Below are positions 43,959 through 53,569 of a stretch of 64,000 bases of DNA, one piece after another. Numbering within the stretch: position 1 is the first letter of the stretch; each line of letters begins with the position of its first letter. The DNA is from DTKY01 sp037440765 (GTDB taxonomy: Bacteria; Acidobacteriota; Terriglobia; Bryobacterales; Bryobacteraceae): positions 9,112 through 73,111 of the forward strand of contig JBBITL010000020.1 in the NCBI GenBank assembly GCA_037440765.1, in the 5' to 3' direction. Below the pieces are notes generated by a model. That model made no database searches. It had not been told where the DNA came from and was given only the letters and a program-made list of their open reading frames with translations. Both the position numbers and the translations under genes were made by a program.

Positions 43959-45480
43959 GGAAGGGAGACGGCCGCGCCGCCGGCATCCTCAGGTGCGGCA
44001 TCGGCGCCACGCGAAACAGCTTGAGGCAGGGCTTGGCGATCCAGCGGGCCCAGCGGTTGGCGCTCTTCCGTCGCGCGCTGTCGGTGGCTATGCCGGTGTT
44101 GGCGTACATCTGGCGATACAGCTTGGAAATGAGGACGAAAGCCAGGCGCGATCTGAGCGACTTCACGCAGTCGGTGCGCTTCCAGATCGCGGAGAACGAG
44201 TAGAAGTCATCCCAGGCCGCCTGGGTGTGCGACCGGACTTCCTCCGGCGTCATGGTGGGGTGCGGAGCGTATAGCTTGGGCCTCAGGTGCCCAGGCAGCA
44301 GCCAGTAGCGCGTGATGGGTACGCCGTGAATGCGCTCGGCAGCGTCGCCGAGCGACTTCTCCCATCGCTCAAAGTCCACCGTGCCTGGAAACGGCGTCAT
44401 GGTTACGAACTGCGCGAAGGTGATCCCGGCCTGTTGGGCCAGTTCCGCGGTGGCGGCGAAGGTGTCCGGCCGGTCGGTCGGCAGGCCGAAAATGAACGAT
44501 CCCAGCACGTACACGCCGTGGCGCTTGAACAGCCGCAGGCGCTCCACCAGATCGAGGCCGGACGGACTGAACTCCTTGTAGATCGACTTCAAGCCCTCTT
44601 TGGTGACCGACTCCACCCCTACCAGGGCGCCCTTGATGCGGCCCCGGCGCATGGCGTCGAGGAAGGTTGGGTCCTCGGCGGCCTCCAGCGTGACCTGGGT
44701 GAACAGGATCATGTCATCGGGCAAGTCCGCCAGCCGCTCCATCAGCTCAAACCGTTCGGCCCGCATGGCGCGGAGTTCAGCCGCCCGCTCCGCTTTCCCC
44801 TGCCGCTCGGCCAGGGCAATATCGGAGAGAGTCACGGGGTAGAAATTGTCGTCCGCCAGGGCAATGAAGCGATACCCCTGGCGGCGCAACTCCACGATCT
44901 CGCCCATCACCAGGTCCACCGTGCTCTGCCGGGGGCGCTGTCCGTCAATGCGCCACACTGAGCAGAACGAGCAGTGCTTCGGACAACCGCGCACGGTTTG
45001 CACCGAAGCCCACATGTAACGGTCGCGCGGGAGCAGGTCCCAACGGGCGGGCACGAAACTGCCGCCATCCACCCGACCGCCCTCGTAGACGCGTTCCGGC
45101 GCCTGCCGCTCGCAATCTGCCAGGACCTGCGGCCAAACCACCTCGCCGTCACCTTTGACGACGGCGTGCGCGCCGCCCAATTCGTGCGCCTCCTCCGGGT
45201 AGAGCGTGGCGTGGATGCCACCGTAGACCACCCAGGCGCCCTTCTGGCGCGCCAGACGCCCAATCTCGTGGCCGCGATGGACGTTGGCGGTGTGGATTCC
45301 GATCCCGACCACGTCGCCGGGCTGCAACGCCTCCGGGTCGAGGGCCTCCAGGGTCTCGTCGGTGATCTTCGGGTCACCGTAACGGGAGGGAGTCGCCGCG
45401 GCCAGCACATACAGCCAGCGCGGGGTGATGACGCCTACGCCGAAAGCTACGTCGCTGGGGTTGACCAAGTGGACTCGCAC
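43942..45480 (-). CDS. B12-binding-domain radical SAM protein
   Basis: A 512-residue protein. The N-terminal part (about 1-130) has the cobalamin-binding-like fold (VVGIGIHTANVHRGHEIGRLA, WVVYGGIHATLYPEEA). The radical SAM cluster is Cys-x3-Cys-x2-Cys in VRGCPKHCSFCSVW. ADDNFYP and GALVGVESVTKEGLKSI are typical of the family. The C-terminus is basic. Such proteins carry out methylations or rearrangements, including hopanoid methylation by HpnP and HpnR, but motifs here do not settle the substrate. It lies divergent to the ispH-hopanoid operon and overlaps the lpxK end by 17 bp. Confidence 0.82.
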   Translation of the reverse strand: MRVHLVNPSDVAFGVGVITPRWLYVLAAATPSRYGDPKITDETLEALDPEALQPGDVVGIGIHTANVHRGHEIGRLARQKGAWVVYGGIHATLYPEEAHELGGAHAVVKGDGEVVWPQVLADCERQAPERVYEGGRVDGGSFVPARWDLLPRDRYMWASVQTVRGCPKHCSFCSVWRIDGQRPRQSTVDLVMGEIVELRRQGYRFIALADDNFYPVTLSDIALAERQGKAERAAELRAMRAERFELMERLADLPDDMILFTQVTLEAAEDPTFLDAMRRGRIKGALVGVESVTKEGLKSIYKEFSPSGLDLVERLRLFKRHGVYVLGSFIFGLPTDRPDTFAATAELAQQAGITFAQFVTMTPFPGTVDFERWEKSLGDAAERIHGVPITRYWLLPGHLRPKLYAPHPTMTPEEVRSHTQAAWDDFYSFSAIWKRTDCVKSLRSRLAFVLISKLYRQMYANTGIATDSARRKSANRWARWIAKPCLKLFRVAPMPHLRMPAARPSPFPIQGQ

Positions 45481-45698
45481 ACGTCCATCCTCTCTGGGTT
45501 TTCGCAGAATGCGCTAATCCGAAAGGAAGGACTCTCGTCGTTCCCGGCGGGGATGCGAACCCTTGCTAAGTCTACCAGAAGACGGGGCTCATGTTCAGAA
45601 CCGGGAGCCGCTGCGTCACTACCCAGGTCCGCGGAGCGCGGCCTGCCCGCCGAGGGTGGTGCGCCACAGGCCAAGGCATGACCGCGGGAGGCGGCTTG

Positions 45699-45704
45699 TA
45701 TAAT
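45699..45704 (+). promoter_or_regulatory. -10 element (TATAAT) of the ispH-hopanoid operon
   Basis: A perfect TATAAT ends 10 nt before the ispH ATG, giving a very short leader. No clear -35. The remaining intergenic DNA (45481-45698) shows no gene, tRNA or obvious hairpin. Confidence 0.5.
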
Positions 45705-45714
45705 ATGGCTTGGA

Positions 45715-46710
45715 ATGCATACCGGAAGTCTATCGGGCCACGCTCCCGCCGGCAGAAGCATACTGCTGCTGACCCCCCGCGGCTTCTGCGCCGGGGTGGT
45801 GCGGGCGATCGACGTGGTTCGAATAGCCCTGGACCTCTACGGGCCCCCGATATACGTCCGCAAGGAGATTGTCCACAACCGGTTCGTGGTCGACCAACTG
45901 CGGCAAGCCGGCGCCATCTTCATCGATGAGCTGGATGAGGCGCCGGAAGGCGCCCGGGTGGTTTTCAGCGCCCACGGAGTCTCGCCCGCGGTGCGGCGCC
46001 ACGCCGCCAAGCGCAGGTTGCAGGTCATAGACGCAACCTGTCCGCTGGTGACCAAGGTTCACCTGGAGGCGGTGCGGTACGCCGGCATGGGATTCACCAT
46101 AGTCCTGATCGGGCACCGGGACCATGACGAGGTGATCGGCACCCTGGGCGAGGCCCCCGGCAGCACGGTGATCGTTGAGACCGTCGAGGACGTGGAGAAA
46201 CTGGACGTGCCGGCGCCTGACATGATCTGCTATCTGACCCAGACCACCCTGAGCCTGGACGAGACCAGGGACATACTGGATCGCCTGAGGGAAAGATACC
46301 CGGCCATTCAGGGACCCCAATCCAGCGACATCTGCTACGCCACACAGAATCGCCAGGAGGCCGTGAAAGCGGCGGCTCCCAACTGTGACCTGCTTCTGGT
46401 GATAGGCTCGAAAAACAGCTCCAATTCCAGGCGGCTGGTCGAGGTCTGCGAGAAATCGGGCGTGCCGGCCCACCTGATTGATGACGCCTCCGAGGTCGAT
46501 CCGGCCTGGCTCGAAGGCGCGAACACGGTCGCCGTGACCGCGGGCGCATCTGCGCCGGAGAATCTGGTCGCCGAACTGGTGGACGCCCTTCGGCGTGCGG
46601 GCTACGGGCGTCTGGAGCACGTGGAGGTGAAGGAGGAGGACGTCCGGTTCTCACTGCCCGCGGAACTCGCGCAGATCTCGAGGCCGCCGGAGGCGCCGCG
46701 GTTGCGATGA
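45715..46710 (+). CDS. ispH: 4-hydroxy-3-methylbut-2-enyl diphosphate reductase
   Basis: A 331-residue LytB/IspH enzyme. The three iron-sulfur cysteines are in LLTPRGFCAGVVRAID, VIDATCPLVTKVH and SSDICYATQNRQ. GSKNSSNSRRLVEVCE is the substrate pocket. It makes IPP and DMAPP in the last MEP-pathway step. Its stop overlaps the squalene-hopene cyclase start by 4 bp, so isoprenoid supply and hopanoid synthesis are translationally linked. Confidence 0.96.
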   Translation: MHTGSLSGHAPAGRSILLLTPRGFCAGVVRAIDVVRIALDLYGPPIYVRKEIVHNRFVVDQLRQAGAIFIDELDEAPEGARVVFSAHGVSPAVRRHAAKRRLQVIDATCPLVTKVHLEAVRYAGMGFTIVLIGHRDHDEVIGTLGEAPGSTVIVETVEDVEKLDVPAPDMICYLTQTTLSLDETRDILDRLRERYPAIQGPQSSDICYATQNRQEAVKAAAPNCDLLLVIGSKNSSNSRRLVEVCEKSGVPAHLIDDASEVDPAWLEGANTVAVTAGASAPENLVAELVDALRRAGYGRLEHVEVKEEDVRFSLPAELAQISRPPEAPRLR

Positions 46711-48634
46711 CCCCGAGCCCTCGGACCGGTGACAGGCTGCCGGTCGCCGCGGCTGAGGCGGCGCGCAGGGCGGCGGAGTACCTGTCGGGCCTTCAGCACC
46801 CGGACGGCTACTGGTGGGGCGAACTCACTGCCGACACGACCCTGGAGTCCGATTTCATTCTGCTCCAGCTCTGGCTGTATCCGCCGGAGGGAGGGGACTG
46901 GAATCCTCCCACACGTGACCTTGTTGATAAAGCGGCTCGTTTGATCCTGACGCGCCAGTTGCCGGACGGCGGGTTCAACATATATAGGGGGGGGCCCGCC
47001 GAAATCAGCGCGAGCGTCAAGGCGTACTTCGCGCTCAAAGCCGCCGGCCTCTCCCCGCATGGCCCGGAATTGGCCCGGGCGCGCGAGCGCATCCTGGCCC
47101 TGGGCGGCATACAGGCCGCCAACAGTTACGTCAAGATCAACCTGAGCCTTTTCGGCCTGTACCCTCGCGAGCGGTGCCCCTCCATTCCCCCCGAGATGGT
47201 GCTGCTGCCCGGCGACTTCATCTACCAGATGTCGAGCTGGACGCGCGCCATCGTCGTGCCCCTGTCCATCGTGCACGCGCATGACCCCAGGCGGCCGGTT
47301 CNNNNNNNNNNGACCTGAAGGAGTTGTTCCTGCCGGGCGCGCGCATGACCTACCTGGGCGGCCGGCACTGGCTGAGCTTCCGCAGCCTGTTTCTGTTCCT
47401 GGACAGGCTGGTCAAGTTCTGGGAAAAGCGCGGCTCCAGGTGGCTCCGCGCCCGGGCTATCCGCGAGGCGGAGCGGTGGATGCTGGAGCGCACACGCTAC
47501 TCCGACGGTCTGGCGGCCATCTACCCGCCGATGATGTACATCATCATGGCGCTGGACGTGCTGGGGTATCCAAGGGATCATCCGGACTTCGTCGAGGCTC
47601 AGGACCAGTTCATGCGGCTGCTGGTCGACGACGGCGAACGCTTCTTCTTCCAGCCGTGCTTTTCGCCGGTCTGGGACACCGGCATCGCCGCCTACGCGCT
47701 GGCCGAGAGCGGCCTGGCGGCTCCCGGCGTGCTCCGCAGGGCAGCCGACTGGCTGCTCACAAAGGAGGTCCGGCGGAAAGGCGATTGGGCTGTCAAGCGG
47801 CCGGGCGTTCAACCCGCCGGCTGGTACTTCGAGTTCGCCAACGAGTTCTACCCCGACATCGACGACACCGCCATGGTGCTGCTGGCGCTGCGAGGCTGCC
47901 CCGGCTCCAGGCCCGGCGCGCAGGAGGCCGCCGTCCAGCGCGCGGTGCGCTGGCTGCTTAGCATGCAGGGCCGCGACGGCGGCTGGGCGGCCTTCGACGT
48001 CGACAACAACTGGACGCTGCTGAGCGAAGTCCCTTTCGCCGATCACAACGCCATGCTGGACCCGGCCTGTCCGGACATCACCGGCCGGGTGCTGGAGGCG
48101 CTGTGCACCTGCGGCGTCGGACGCGACCATCCGGCGGTCCGGCGCGCGGCCGACTACCTGTTCCGAACCCAGGAGCCGGACGGAAGCTGGTACGGCCGGT
48201 GGGGCGTGAACTACATCTATGGAACGTTCCTGGCGCTGCGCGGCCTTCGGGCGGCCGGCGCCGGCGGACGCGAGGGGGCGGTGCTCCGCGCCGCCGAGTG
48301 GCTGCGCTCAGTGCAGAACGCCGACGGCGGCTGGGGCGAGAGCTGCGCCAGTTACGACAACAATTGTTTCACCCCCGCGGCAAGCACGGCCACTCAGACC
48401 GCTTGGGCGATTCTAGGCTTGCTGGCGGCCGGCGACTCGCACAGCCGCAGCGTCGCCGGCGGCGCTGAATACCTGGCCTCCGTCCAGCGCCCGGACGGCT
48501 CCTGGGAGGATGAACTGACGACAGGGACGGGCTTTCCCAAGGTCTTCTACCTGGTCTACCGCCTGTACAGCCAGTCCTTCCCCCTGCTGGCTCTGTCCGC
48601 CTATATCAAGTCCCCCGCCGGGGCGCAGGGGTAG
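46707..48634 (+). CDS. shc: Squalene-hopene cyclase, interrupted by an assembly gap
   Basis: A terpene cyclase of about 640 residues, broken by 10 N at 47302-47311. QW repeats appear throughout (QHPDGYWWGEL, QLPDGGFNIYRGG, QGRDGGWAAFD, QEPDGSWYGRWGVNY, QNADGGWGES). The catalytic acid motif is DIDDTAMVL. It turns squalene into hopene on the inner membrane. The frame shifts by two across the N-run, so the gap length is not real; both sides align with the family at the DLKELF region. It begins at an ATG overlapping ispH. Confidence 0.93.
47302..47311. other. Assembly gap (10 N) inside shc
   Basis: Unknown bases. The cyclase frame differs by two across the run, so the gene is probably intact in the cell. 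Confidence 0.99.
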
Positions 48635-48636
48635 GA

Positions 48637-49734
48637 ATGAGGTTTCCCCTGTCCCTGACGGCCGGCATGGCGCGCTACGTCTATAGCAACATGCGGCGCC
48701 CGCGGCAGCAGTGGCAGCAGGACCGTTCGGGCGTCAACGGCAACCCCTCCAGCATCACCCACGGCGGCCCGGCCCACCGAACTGCTCATCCCATGCACGG
48801 GAAGCGCTTCCCACTGGTGCTGATGCTCGAACCGCTCCACGCCTGCAACCTGAGCTGCGCTGGTTGCGGCCGCAAGCGTGAATACGATTCGACCATCACC
48901 CGGAGGCTGAGCCTGGAGCAATGTCTGGGAGCGGCCGACGAGTGCGGAGCGCCGGTGGTCTCGATCTGCGGCGGGGAGCCGCTGCTGTACCCGGACCTGG
49001 CGCCCCTGGTCAGGGGATTGCTCCAGCGCCGCAGGCATATCTACCTTTGCACCAACGGCGTGCTGGTCCGAAAGCATCTGGGGGACTTCAGGCCGGATCC
49101 CCGCCTGTGCTTCAACGTTCACCTGGACGGGCTCCAGCCGGCGCACGACCGCGCCGCCGGGCGCGAGGGAGTGTTTCAGGAAGCCGTGGAAGGCATCCGG
49201 GCAGCCAGGCAGGCCGGCTTCAAGGTGTCCACCAACACGACGGTCTACCGGGAAACCGGAATGCGTGAGATCGAGGCGCTGTTTGAGTTCCTGGCGCCGC
49301 TCCGCGTGGACGGGCACATGCTCTCGCCCGCTTACGGGTTCAGCTCGGTCGAGGACCGCGAGATCTTCATGAGCCGCCAGGACATCCACGCCAAGTTCCG
49401 GGACATCGGCCGGCTTGCTGCACGCTTCAGGCTGAACACCACTCCGGCGTATCTGGATTTCCTCCAGGGGAAGCGGGACCTGCCTTGCACGGCGTGGGGC
49501 AACCCCACCTACGACACGCTGGGCTGGAAGGGCCCGTGCTATCTGATAACGGATGCCCACTACGCAACGTTCGAGGAACTGATGACCAGGACGCCCTGGG
49601 ACAGCTACGGCCGCGGCCGTGACCCTCGCTGCGAGCATTGCATGGTTCACTGCGGATATGAACCGTCGGCGGCCCTTGGAGTAAACCGCCGGCCGGGCGA
49701 CGCTCTGCGCCTGCTGCGCTGGATACTGCGGTAG
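48637..49734 (+). CDS. hpnH: Adenosyl-hopene transferase HpnH (radical SAM)
   Basis: A 365-residue radical SAM enzyme. The cluster motif is Cys-x3-Cys-x2-Cys in HACNLSCAGCGRKREY, followed by SICGGEPLLYPDL. C-terminal cysteines appear in DPRCEHCMVHCGYEPSAAL. HpnH adds the 5'-deoxyadenosyl radical to diploptene, the first step to C35 hopanoids. It lies 2 bp after shc and upstream of hpnG, which releases adenine from its product. Confidence 0.95.
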   Translation: MRFPLSLTAGMARYVYSNMRRPRQQWQQDRSGVNGNPSSITHGGPAHRTAHPMHGKRFPLVLMLEPLHACNLSCAGCGRKREYDSTITRRLSLEQCLGAADECGAPVVSICGGEPLLYPDLAPLVRGLLQRRRHIYLCTNGVLVRKHLGDFRPDPRLCFNVHLDGLQPAHDRAAGREGVFQEAVEGIRAARQAGFKVSTNTTVYRETGMREIEALFEFLAPLRVDGHMLSPAYGFSSVEDREIFMSRQDIHAKFRDIGRLAARFRLNTTPAYLDFLQGKRDLPCTAWGNPTYDTLGWKGPCYLITDAHYATFEELMTRTPWDSYGRGRDPRCEHCMVHCGYEPSAALGVNRRPGDALRLLRWILR

Positions 49735-49807
49735 ACTGAACCCGTGAAACCGGCCTTGGTCACGGGAGCGGCCGTGAGCGGCCGCGCCGCCGAATGGTTC
49801 CGGTCCA

Positions 49808-50527
49808 ATGGCTACTGCTGAGGTGGATACGATTCTGGTGGTAGCCGCCGAGGGCCGTGAGCTGGCCGGAATCCTCAGGCGCTGCCGCCGCCGGGCCAGA
49901 TTGCGCTGGCCGGTCCGGTTTGCCCGCTCGGCGGAACTGGGAGGCAGGCGGCTGTTTCTGGTGGCCAACGGATGCGGCGCGGCGCTGGCGGGCGAGGCCT
50001 GCGAAATCGCATGGAACAAGCAGCGCACCGGCGCCATCCTGAGCACAGGCTTCTGCGGCGCGCTGGACCCGGCTTTGGGAGTGGGTGACTTGTTTGTCGC
50101 CACCAGCGTCGAGAACGCCGGCGGAACCGTCGCACTGGAGGCCGCCACCCCCGGCTGCTCCCTTCCGCACTCCACAGGGCGCCTCATCTCGGTCGATCAC
50201 ATCGTCCAGACCGTGGAGGAGAAAGCGCGGTTGCGCGAGCGCGGCGGCGGCGCTGTGGAGATGGAGGCTCTGGCCGTGGCGCTGAGAGCCAGGCGCTGGG
50301 GCGTGCCGTTCTACTGCATCCGGGCCGTGACGGACCCGGCCGGGGAGGGCTTTCAGCTTGATTTCAACGCGGCGCGGGATTCAACGGGACGCCTGAGCCC
50401 GGCCCGCATCCTGTGGGCGGCGGCGCGCCGGCCAGACTCGTTGGCGCCGGAGTTGGTAAGGTTGTATTATCGAAGCCGTCTGGCGGTCAGAGCACTAGGA
50501 GCAGTTCTTGACGATTGTCGGTTCTAG
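49808..50527 (+). CDS. hpnG: HpnG-like hopanoid nucleosidase/phosphorylase
   Basis: A 239-residue protein of the nucleoside phosphorylase fold. STGFCGALDPALGVGDLFVAT and GGGAVEMEALAVAL are family signatures, with the glutamate of VEMEA in the base and ribose site. In hopanoid clusters HpnG removes adenine from adenosylhopane to leave ribosyl- or phosphoribosylhopane. It follows hpnH after 73 bp, a gap holding a possible 25-codon frame. It overlaps or abuts the first alcohol dehydrogenase gene. Confidence 0.85.
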   Translation: MATAEVDTILVVAAEGRELAGILRRCRRRARLRWPVRFARSAELGGRRLFLVANGCGAALAGEACEIAWNKQRTGAILSTGFCGALDPALGVGDLFVATSVENAGGTVALEAATPGCSLPHSTGRLISVDHIVQTVEEKARLRERGGGAVEMEALAVALRARRWGVPFYCIRAVTDPAGEGFQLDFNAARDSTGRLSPARILWAAARRPDSLAPELVRLYYRSRLAVRALGAVLDDCRF

Positions 50528-50540
50528 CGTCGCCGGAGTC

Positions 50541-51599
50541 ATGCGCGCGGCCGTTTACAGGGGACGCGGAGTCATCTCGGTGGAGTCGGTTCCAATACCG
50601 AAGATCGGCCCCGGCGAGCTGCTGATCCGCGTGGAGAGTTGCGGCATCTGCCACACGGATCTGAAGAAGGTCGAACACGGCCTGCTGCCTCCTCCGCGCA
50701 TCTTCGGCCACGAAATGGCCGGCGTGGTGGCCGCGGCCGGAGACGGCGTGAGAGGCTTCGAGCCCGGCCAGCGCGTGGTGGCCTTTCACCATATTCCCTG
50801 TTTGGAATGCTTCTACTGCCTGAGGAAGTTCTACGCCCAGTGTCCGACTTACAAGAAGGTGGGAACCACGGCCGGGTTCGAGCCGGCCGGAGGCGGCTTT
50901 TCAGAGTACGTCCGGGTCATGGACTGGATCGTGAGACGGGGCGTGATCCGGGTTCCGGAAGGCGTCCCGCTGGACAGGGCCTGCTTCGTCGAACCGGTCA
51001 ACACCTGCCTCAAGGCCATCAGGCAGATTGACCTGGAGCGGGGTGAATTGGTGGCCATTCTGGGCCAGGGCTCCATCGGGCTCAAGTTCACCATGCTCGC
51101 CAGGCGCGCGGGCGCCGCCGTGGTAGCCACCGATATGCTCAGCCGCCGCCGCGAACTGGCGCTGCGCCTGGGGGCCGCAGCGGCCTGGGACCCCCGCGAC
51201 ACGGATATCGTCAAGCAGGTCGCCTCGATGAGCGCGGGCCGCGGAGCCGACGCCGTCATAGTGGCAGCCTCGGCGCCGGGCATCACCGCCCAGGCTATCG
51301 CCTGCTCACGGCCGGGATCAAGAGTCCTTTTGTTTTCACAGACTTCTCACCAGGAGCGAATCGAGATGTCAGGGGCGGACATCTGCGTCGGGGAGCGCCG
51401 CATCGTGGGTTCCTACAGCGCGTCGGTGGACCTTCAGGACGAGTCGGCCGCGCTGGTGTTCGGTGGCGAACTGCCACTGGAGGACCTCATCAGTCACCGC
51501 TTTCCGCTCGAACGCATCCGGGAGGGCATCGAGACGGCGTTGCATCCGGACGAACAATCGTTGAAAATTGTTATTCAGCCCCAGAGGCAGGCCCAGTGA
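50541..51599 (+). CDS. Zinc-dependent alcohol dehydrogenase-like protein 1 (hopanoid operon)
   Basis: A 352-residue medium-chain dehydrogenase. Catalytic-zinc ligands lie in SCGICHTDLKK and FGHEMAG. The structural zinc is held by four Cys in CLECFYCLRKFYAQC. NAD(P) binding is by GQGSIGLKF. A TTG 33 bp upstream is a possible longer start but would overlap hpnG. It is followed by a paralogue overlapping by 4 bp. Its place between hpnG and hpnC suggests oxidation or reduction of a hopanoid side chain; this is inference only. Confidence 0.82.
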   Translation: MRAAVYRGRGVISVESVPIPKIGPGELLIRVESCGICHTDLKKVEHGLLPPPRIFGHEMAGVVAAAGDGVRGFEPGQRVVAFHHIPCLECFYCLRKFYAQCPTYKKVGTTAGFEPAGGGFSEYVRVMDWIVRRGVIRVPEGVPLDRACFVEPVNTCLKAIRQIDLERGELVAILGQGSIGLKFTMLARRAGAAVVATDMLSRRRELALRLGAAAAWDPRDTDIVKQVASMSAGRGADAVIVAASAPGITAQAIACSRPGSRVLLFSQTSHQERIEMSGADICVGERRIVGSYSASVDLQDESAALVFGGELPLEDLISHRFPLERIREGIETALHPDEQSLKIVIQPQRQAQ

Positions 51600-52636
51600 C
51601 GACAGAGATGATGGCTGCCGTGCTCTACGGCAAGGAGCACTTGCGCGTTGAGCCGGTGGCCGTGCCCCAGATTGAGAACGGCGACATTCTGGTCCGCGTG
51701 CGGGCCGCCCTTACCTGCGGCACTGATGTGAAGGTCTTCCTTCGCGGATACCACGCCCGGATGATCGTGCCGCCGGCCGTTTTCGGCCACGAACTGGCCG
51801 GAGACATCATCGCGGCCGGCGACGGGGTGACCCGCTTCCGAACCGGGCAGCGGGTGATCGCCGCCAACTCCGCCCCGTGCAGCGATTGCTTTTACTGCCT
51901 GCGCGGGATGGAGAACCTGTGCGAGAACCTGCTTTTCAACAACGGCGCGTACGCCGAGTACATCCGAGTCCCGGCCCGCATCGTTGAGAAGAACACCTAC
52001 GAGATCCCCGGCCATGTCGGCTACCAGGACGCCGCCCTGGCCGAGCCTTTGGCCTGCGTGCTGCGGGGTCTGGAAGAGACCGGGATCGGCCCGGAGGACA
52101 CCGTGGCCGTGATCGGCCTCGGCCCCATCGGGCTGATGTTCGTGCGCCTGGCGAGACTTCACGGCGCCCGGGTGATCGCGCTCGGCCGGCGGCAGCCTCA
52201 GTTGGGCCGCGCTTCCCGTATGGGCGCCGATGAAGTGGTGGCCGTGCCCGAGGGCTCCGACCCGGCCGGCCTGGTCAGAAGCATGACCGGAGGCCGCGGC
52301 GTGGACGCGGCCATCGAGGCCGTGGGCACGCCCGGCACCTGGGAGTCGGCCGTGCAGATGGTGCGAAAAGGAGGCACCGTTAATTTCTTCGGGGGGTGCC
52401 CGAGCGACAGCCGCATCCAGATCGACACGTCGCTGCTGCACTACTCGGAGATCACCTGCAAGGCGAGTTTCCACCATACACCGCGCCACATCGCCCGCGC
52501 GCTGGAGATTATCAGCCACGGCAACATCACAGCCCGGGATTTCGTGAAGGGCGAGGAGCCCCTGGCCAATCTGCTGGAGGTGATGCGTTACCTGACCAGC
52601 CACAACGGGCACCTCAAGACGGCAATCATCCCCTAG
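51596..52636 (+). CDS. Zinc-dependent alcohol dehydrogenase-like protein 2 (hopanoid operon)
   Basis: A 346-residue medium-chain dehydrogenase related to its upstream neighbour. Ligands lie in TCGTDVKVF and FGHELAG. The Cys4 structural site is CSDCFYCLRGMENLC, and the nucleotide loop is GLGPIGLMF. The start GTG overlaps the previous stop (GTGA). The two may form a heteromer or act in series. It resembles threonine/sorbitol dehydrogenase-type enzymes; the substrate is unknown. Confidence 0.82.
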   Translation: MTTEMMAAVLYGKEHLRVEPVAVPQIENGDILVRVRAALTCGTDVKVFLRGYHARMIVPPAVFGHELAGDIIAAGDGVTRFRTGQRVIAANSAPCSDCFYCLRGMENLCENLLFNNGAYAEYIRVPARIVEKNTYEIPGHVGYQDAALAEPLACVLRGLEETGIGPEDTVAVIGLGPIGLMFVRLARLHGARVIALGRRQPQLGRASRMGADEVVAVPEGSDPAGLVRSMTGGRGVDAAIEAVGTPGTWESAVQMVRKGGTVNFFGGCPSDSRIQIDTSLLHYSEITCKASFHHTPRHIARALEIISHGNITARDFVKGEEPLANLLEVMRYLTSHNGHLKTAIIP

Positions 52637-52639
52637 GAC

Positions 52640-53569
52640 GTGAACGTCCCTGCCGACTTCCTGCCGCCCCGTGAGTTCGCCCGGTCGCCGGAAGCCCTCT
52701 CGCGCCCATGGGCGCTCCCGCAATCCGAAGCCTACACCCGGTGGCTGGCAGGCAGCCGCTACGAGAACTTCCACGTTGCAAGCCTGCTGCTGCCCAGGCG
52801 GCTCCGTCAGGATTTCTTCAACGTCTACGCGTTCTGCCGCTGGGCGGACGACCTTGGAGACGAGATGGGCGATCCGGCCGAGAGCCTTCGGCTTCTGGCC
52901 TGGTGGCGGGACCAGCTGGACGCCATGTACAGCGGCGCCGCCGCGCATCCGGTGTTCGTCGCTCTTCGCGAAACCGTGCGCCGCCACGGCCTTCCATCAG
53001 AACCTTTCGAGGACCTGATCCGGGCCTTCGTTCAGGACCAGACCGTGACACGCTACGCGAGCTGGGACGAATTGCTCGCCTACTGCCGCTGGTCCGCCAA
53101 TCCCGTGGGACGGCTGGTGCTGCATCTGTGCGGCTACGCGGATGCGGAGCGCCGGCGCCTGGCGGACGCCACCTGCACGGCCTTGCAGCTCGCCAACTTC
53201 TGGCAGGACGTGCCGGCCGATCTGGATAAGGGCCGGATCTATTTGCCCGCCGGGCTGCTCGGGAAACACGGCTGCTCCGAACAGGACATCCTCAGGCGGC
53301 AGGCTACGCCCGCTTTCCGGGCCGCGCTCCGGGAGGCGGTGGGGGTGGCGCGGGGCTTTTTCCGCGAGGGCCTCCCGCTCGCCGGCATGGTGGGTTGCCG
53401 GCTGGCCGTGGACATCGCGCTTTTCAGCAGCGGGGGCATGCGCATTCTGGACAAGATAGAAGCCCGGGACTTCGATGTCTTATCCGGGCGCCCCTCCATC
53501 TCGAGGTCCGAGCGGGCATGGCTGCTGGTCGCCAGCGTGGCGCGCCGGGCATTCTCCAGGGCGGCCTGA
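52640..53569 (+). CDS. hpnC: Hydroxysqualene synthase HpnC
   Basis: A 309-residue squalene/phytoene synthase-family enzyme. The first aspartate motif is FCRWADDLGDE and the second region is LANFWQDVPADLDKGRIYLP. HpnC turns presqualene diphosphate into hydroxysqualene. The GTG start lies 3 bp after the dehydrogenase stop. It precedes hpnD by 1-nt overlap (TGATG). Confidence 0.92.
   Translation: MNVPADFLPPREFARSPEALSRPWALPQSEAYTRWLAGSRYENFHVASLLLPRRLRQDFFNVYAFCRWADDLGDEMGDPAESLRLLAWWRDQLDAMYSGAAAHPVFVALRETVRRHGLPSEPFEDLIRAFVQDQTVTRYASWDELLAYCRWSANPVGRLVLHLCGYADAERRRLADATCTALQLANFWQDVPADLDKGRIYLPAGLLGKHGCSEQDILRRQATPAFRAALREAVGVARGFFREGLPLAGMVGCRLAVDIALFSSGGMRILDKIEARDFDVLSGRPSISRSERAWLLVASVARRAFSRAA

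Noticed and set aside
45481..45698. Possible tRNA or structured RNA upstream of ispH
   Set aside because: GGATGCGAACCC looks faintly like a T-loop, but no acceptor stem, anticodon arm or CCA fits around it.
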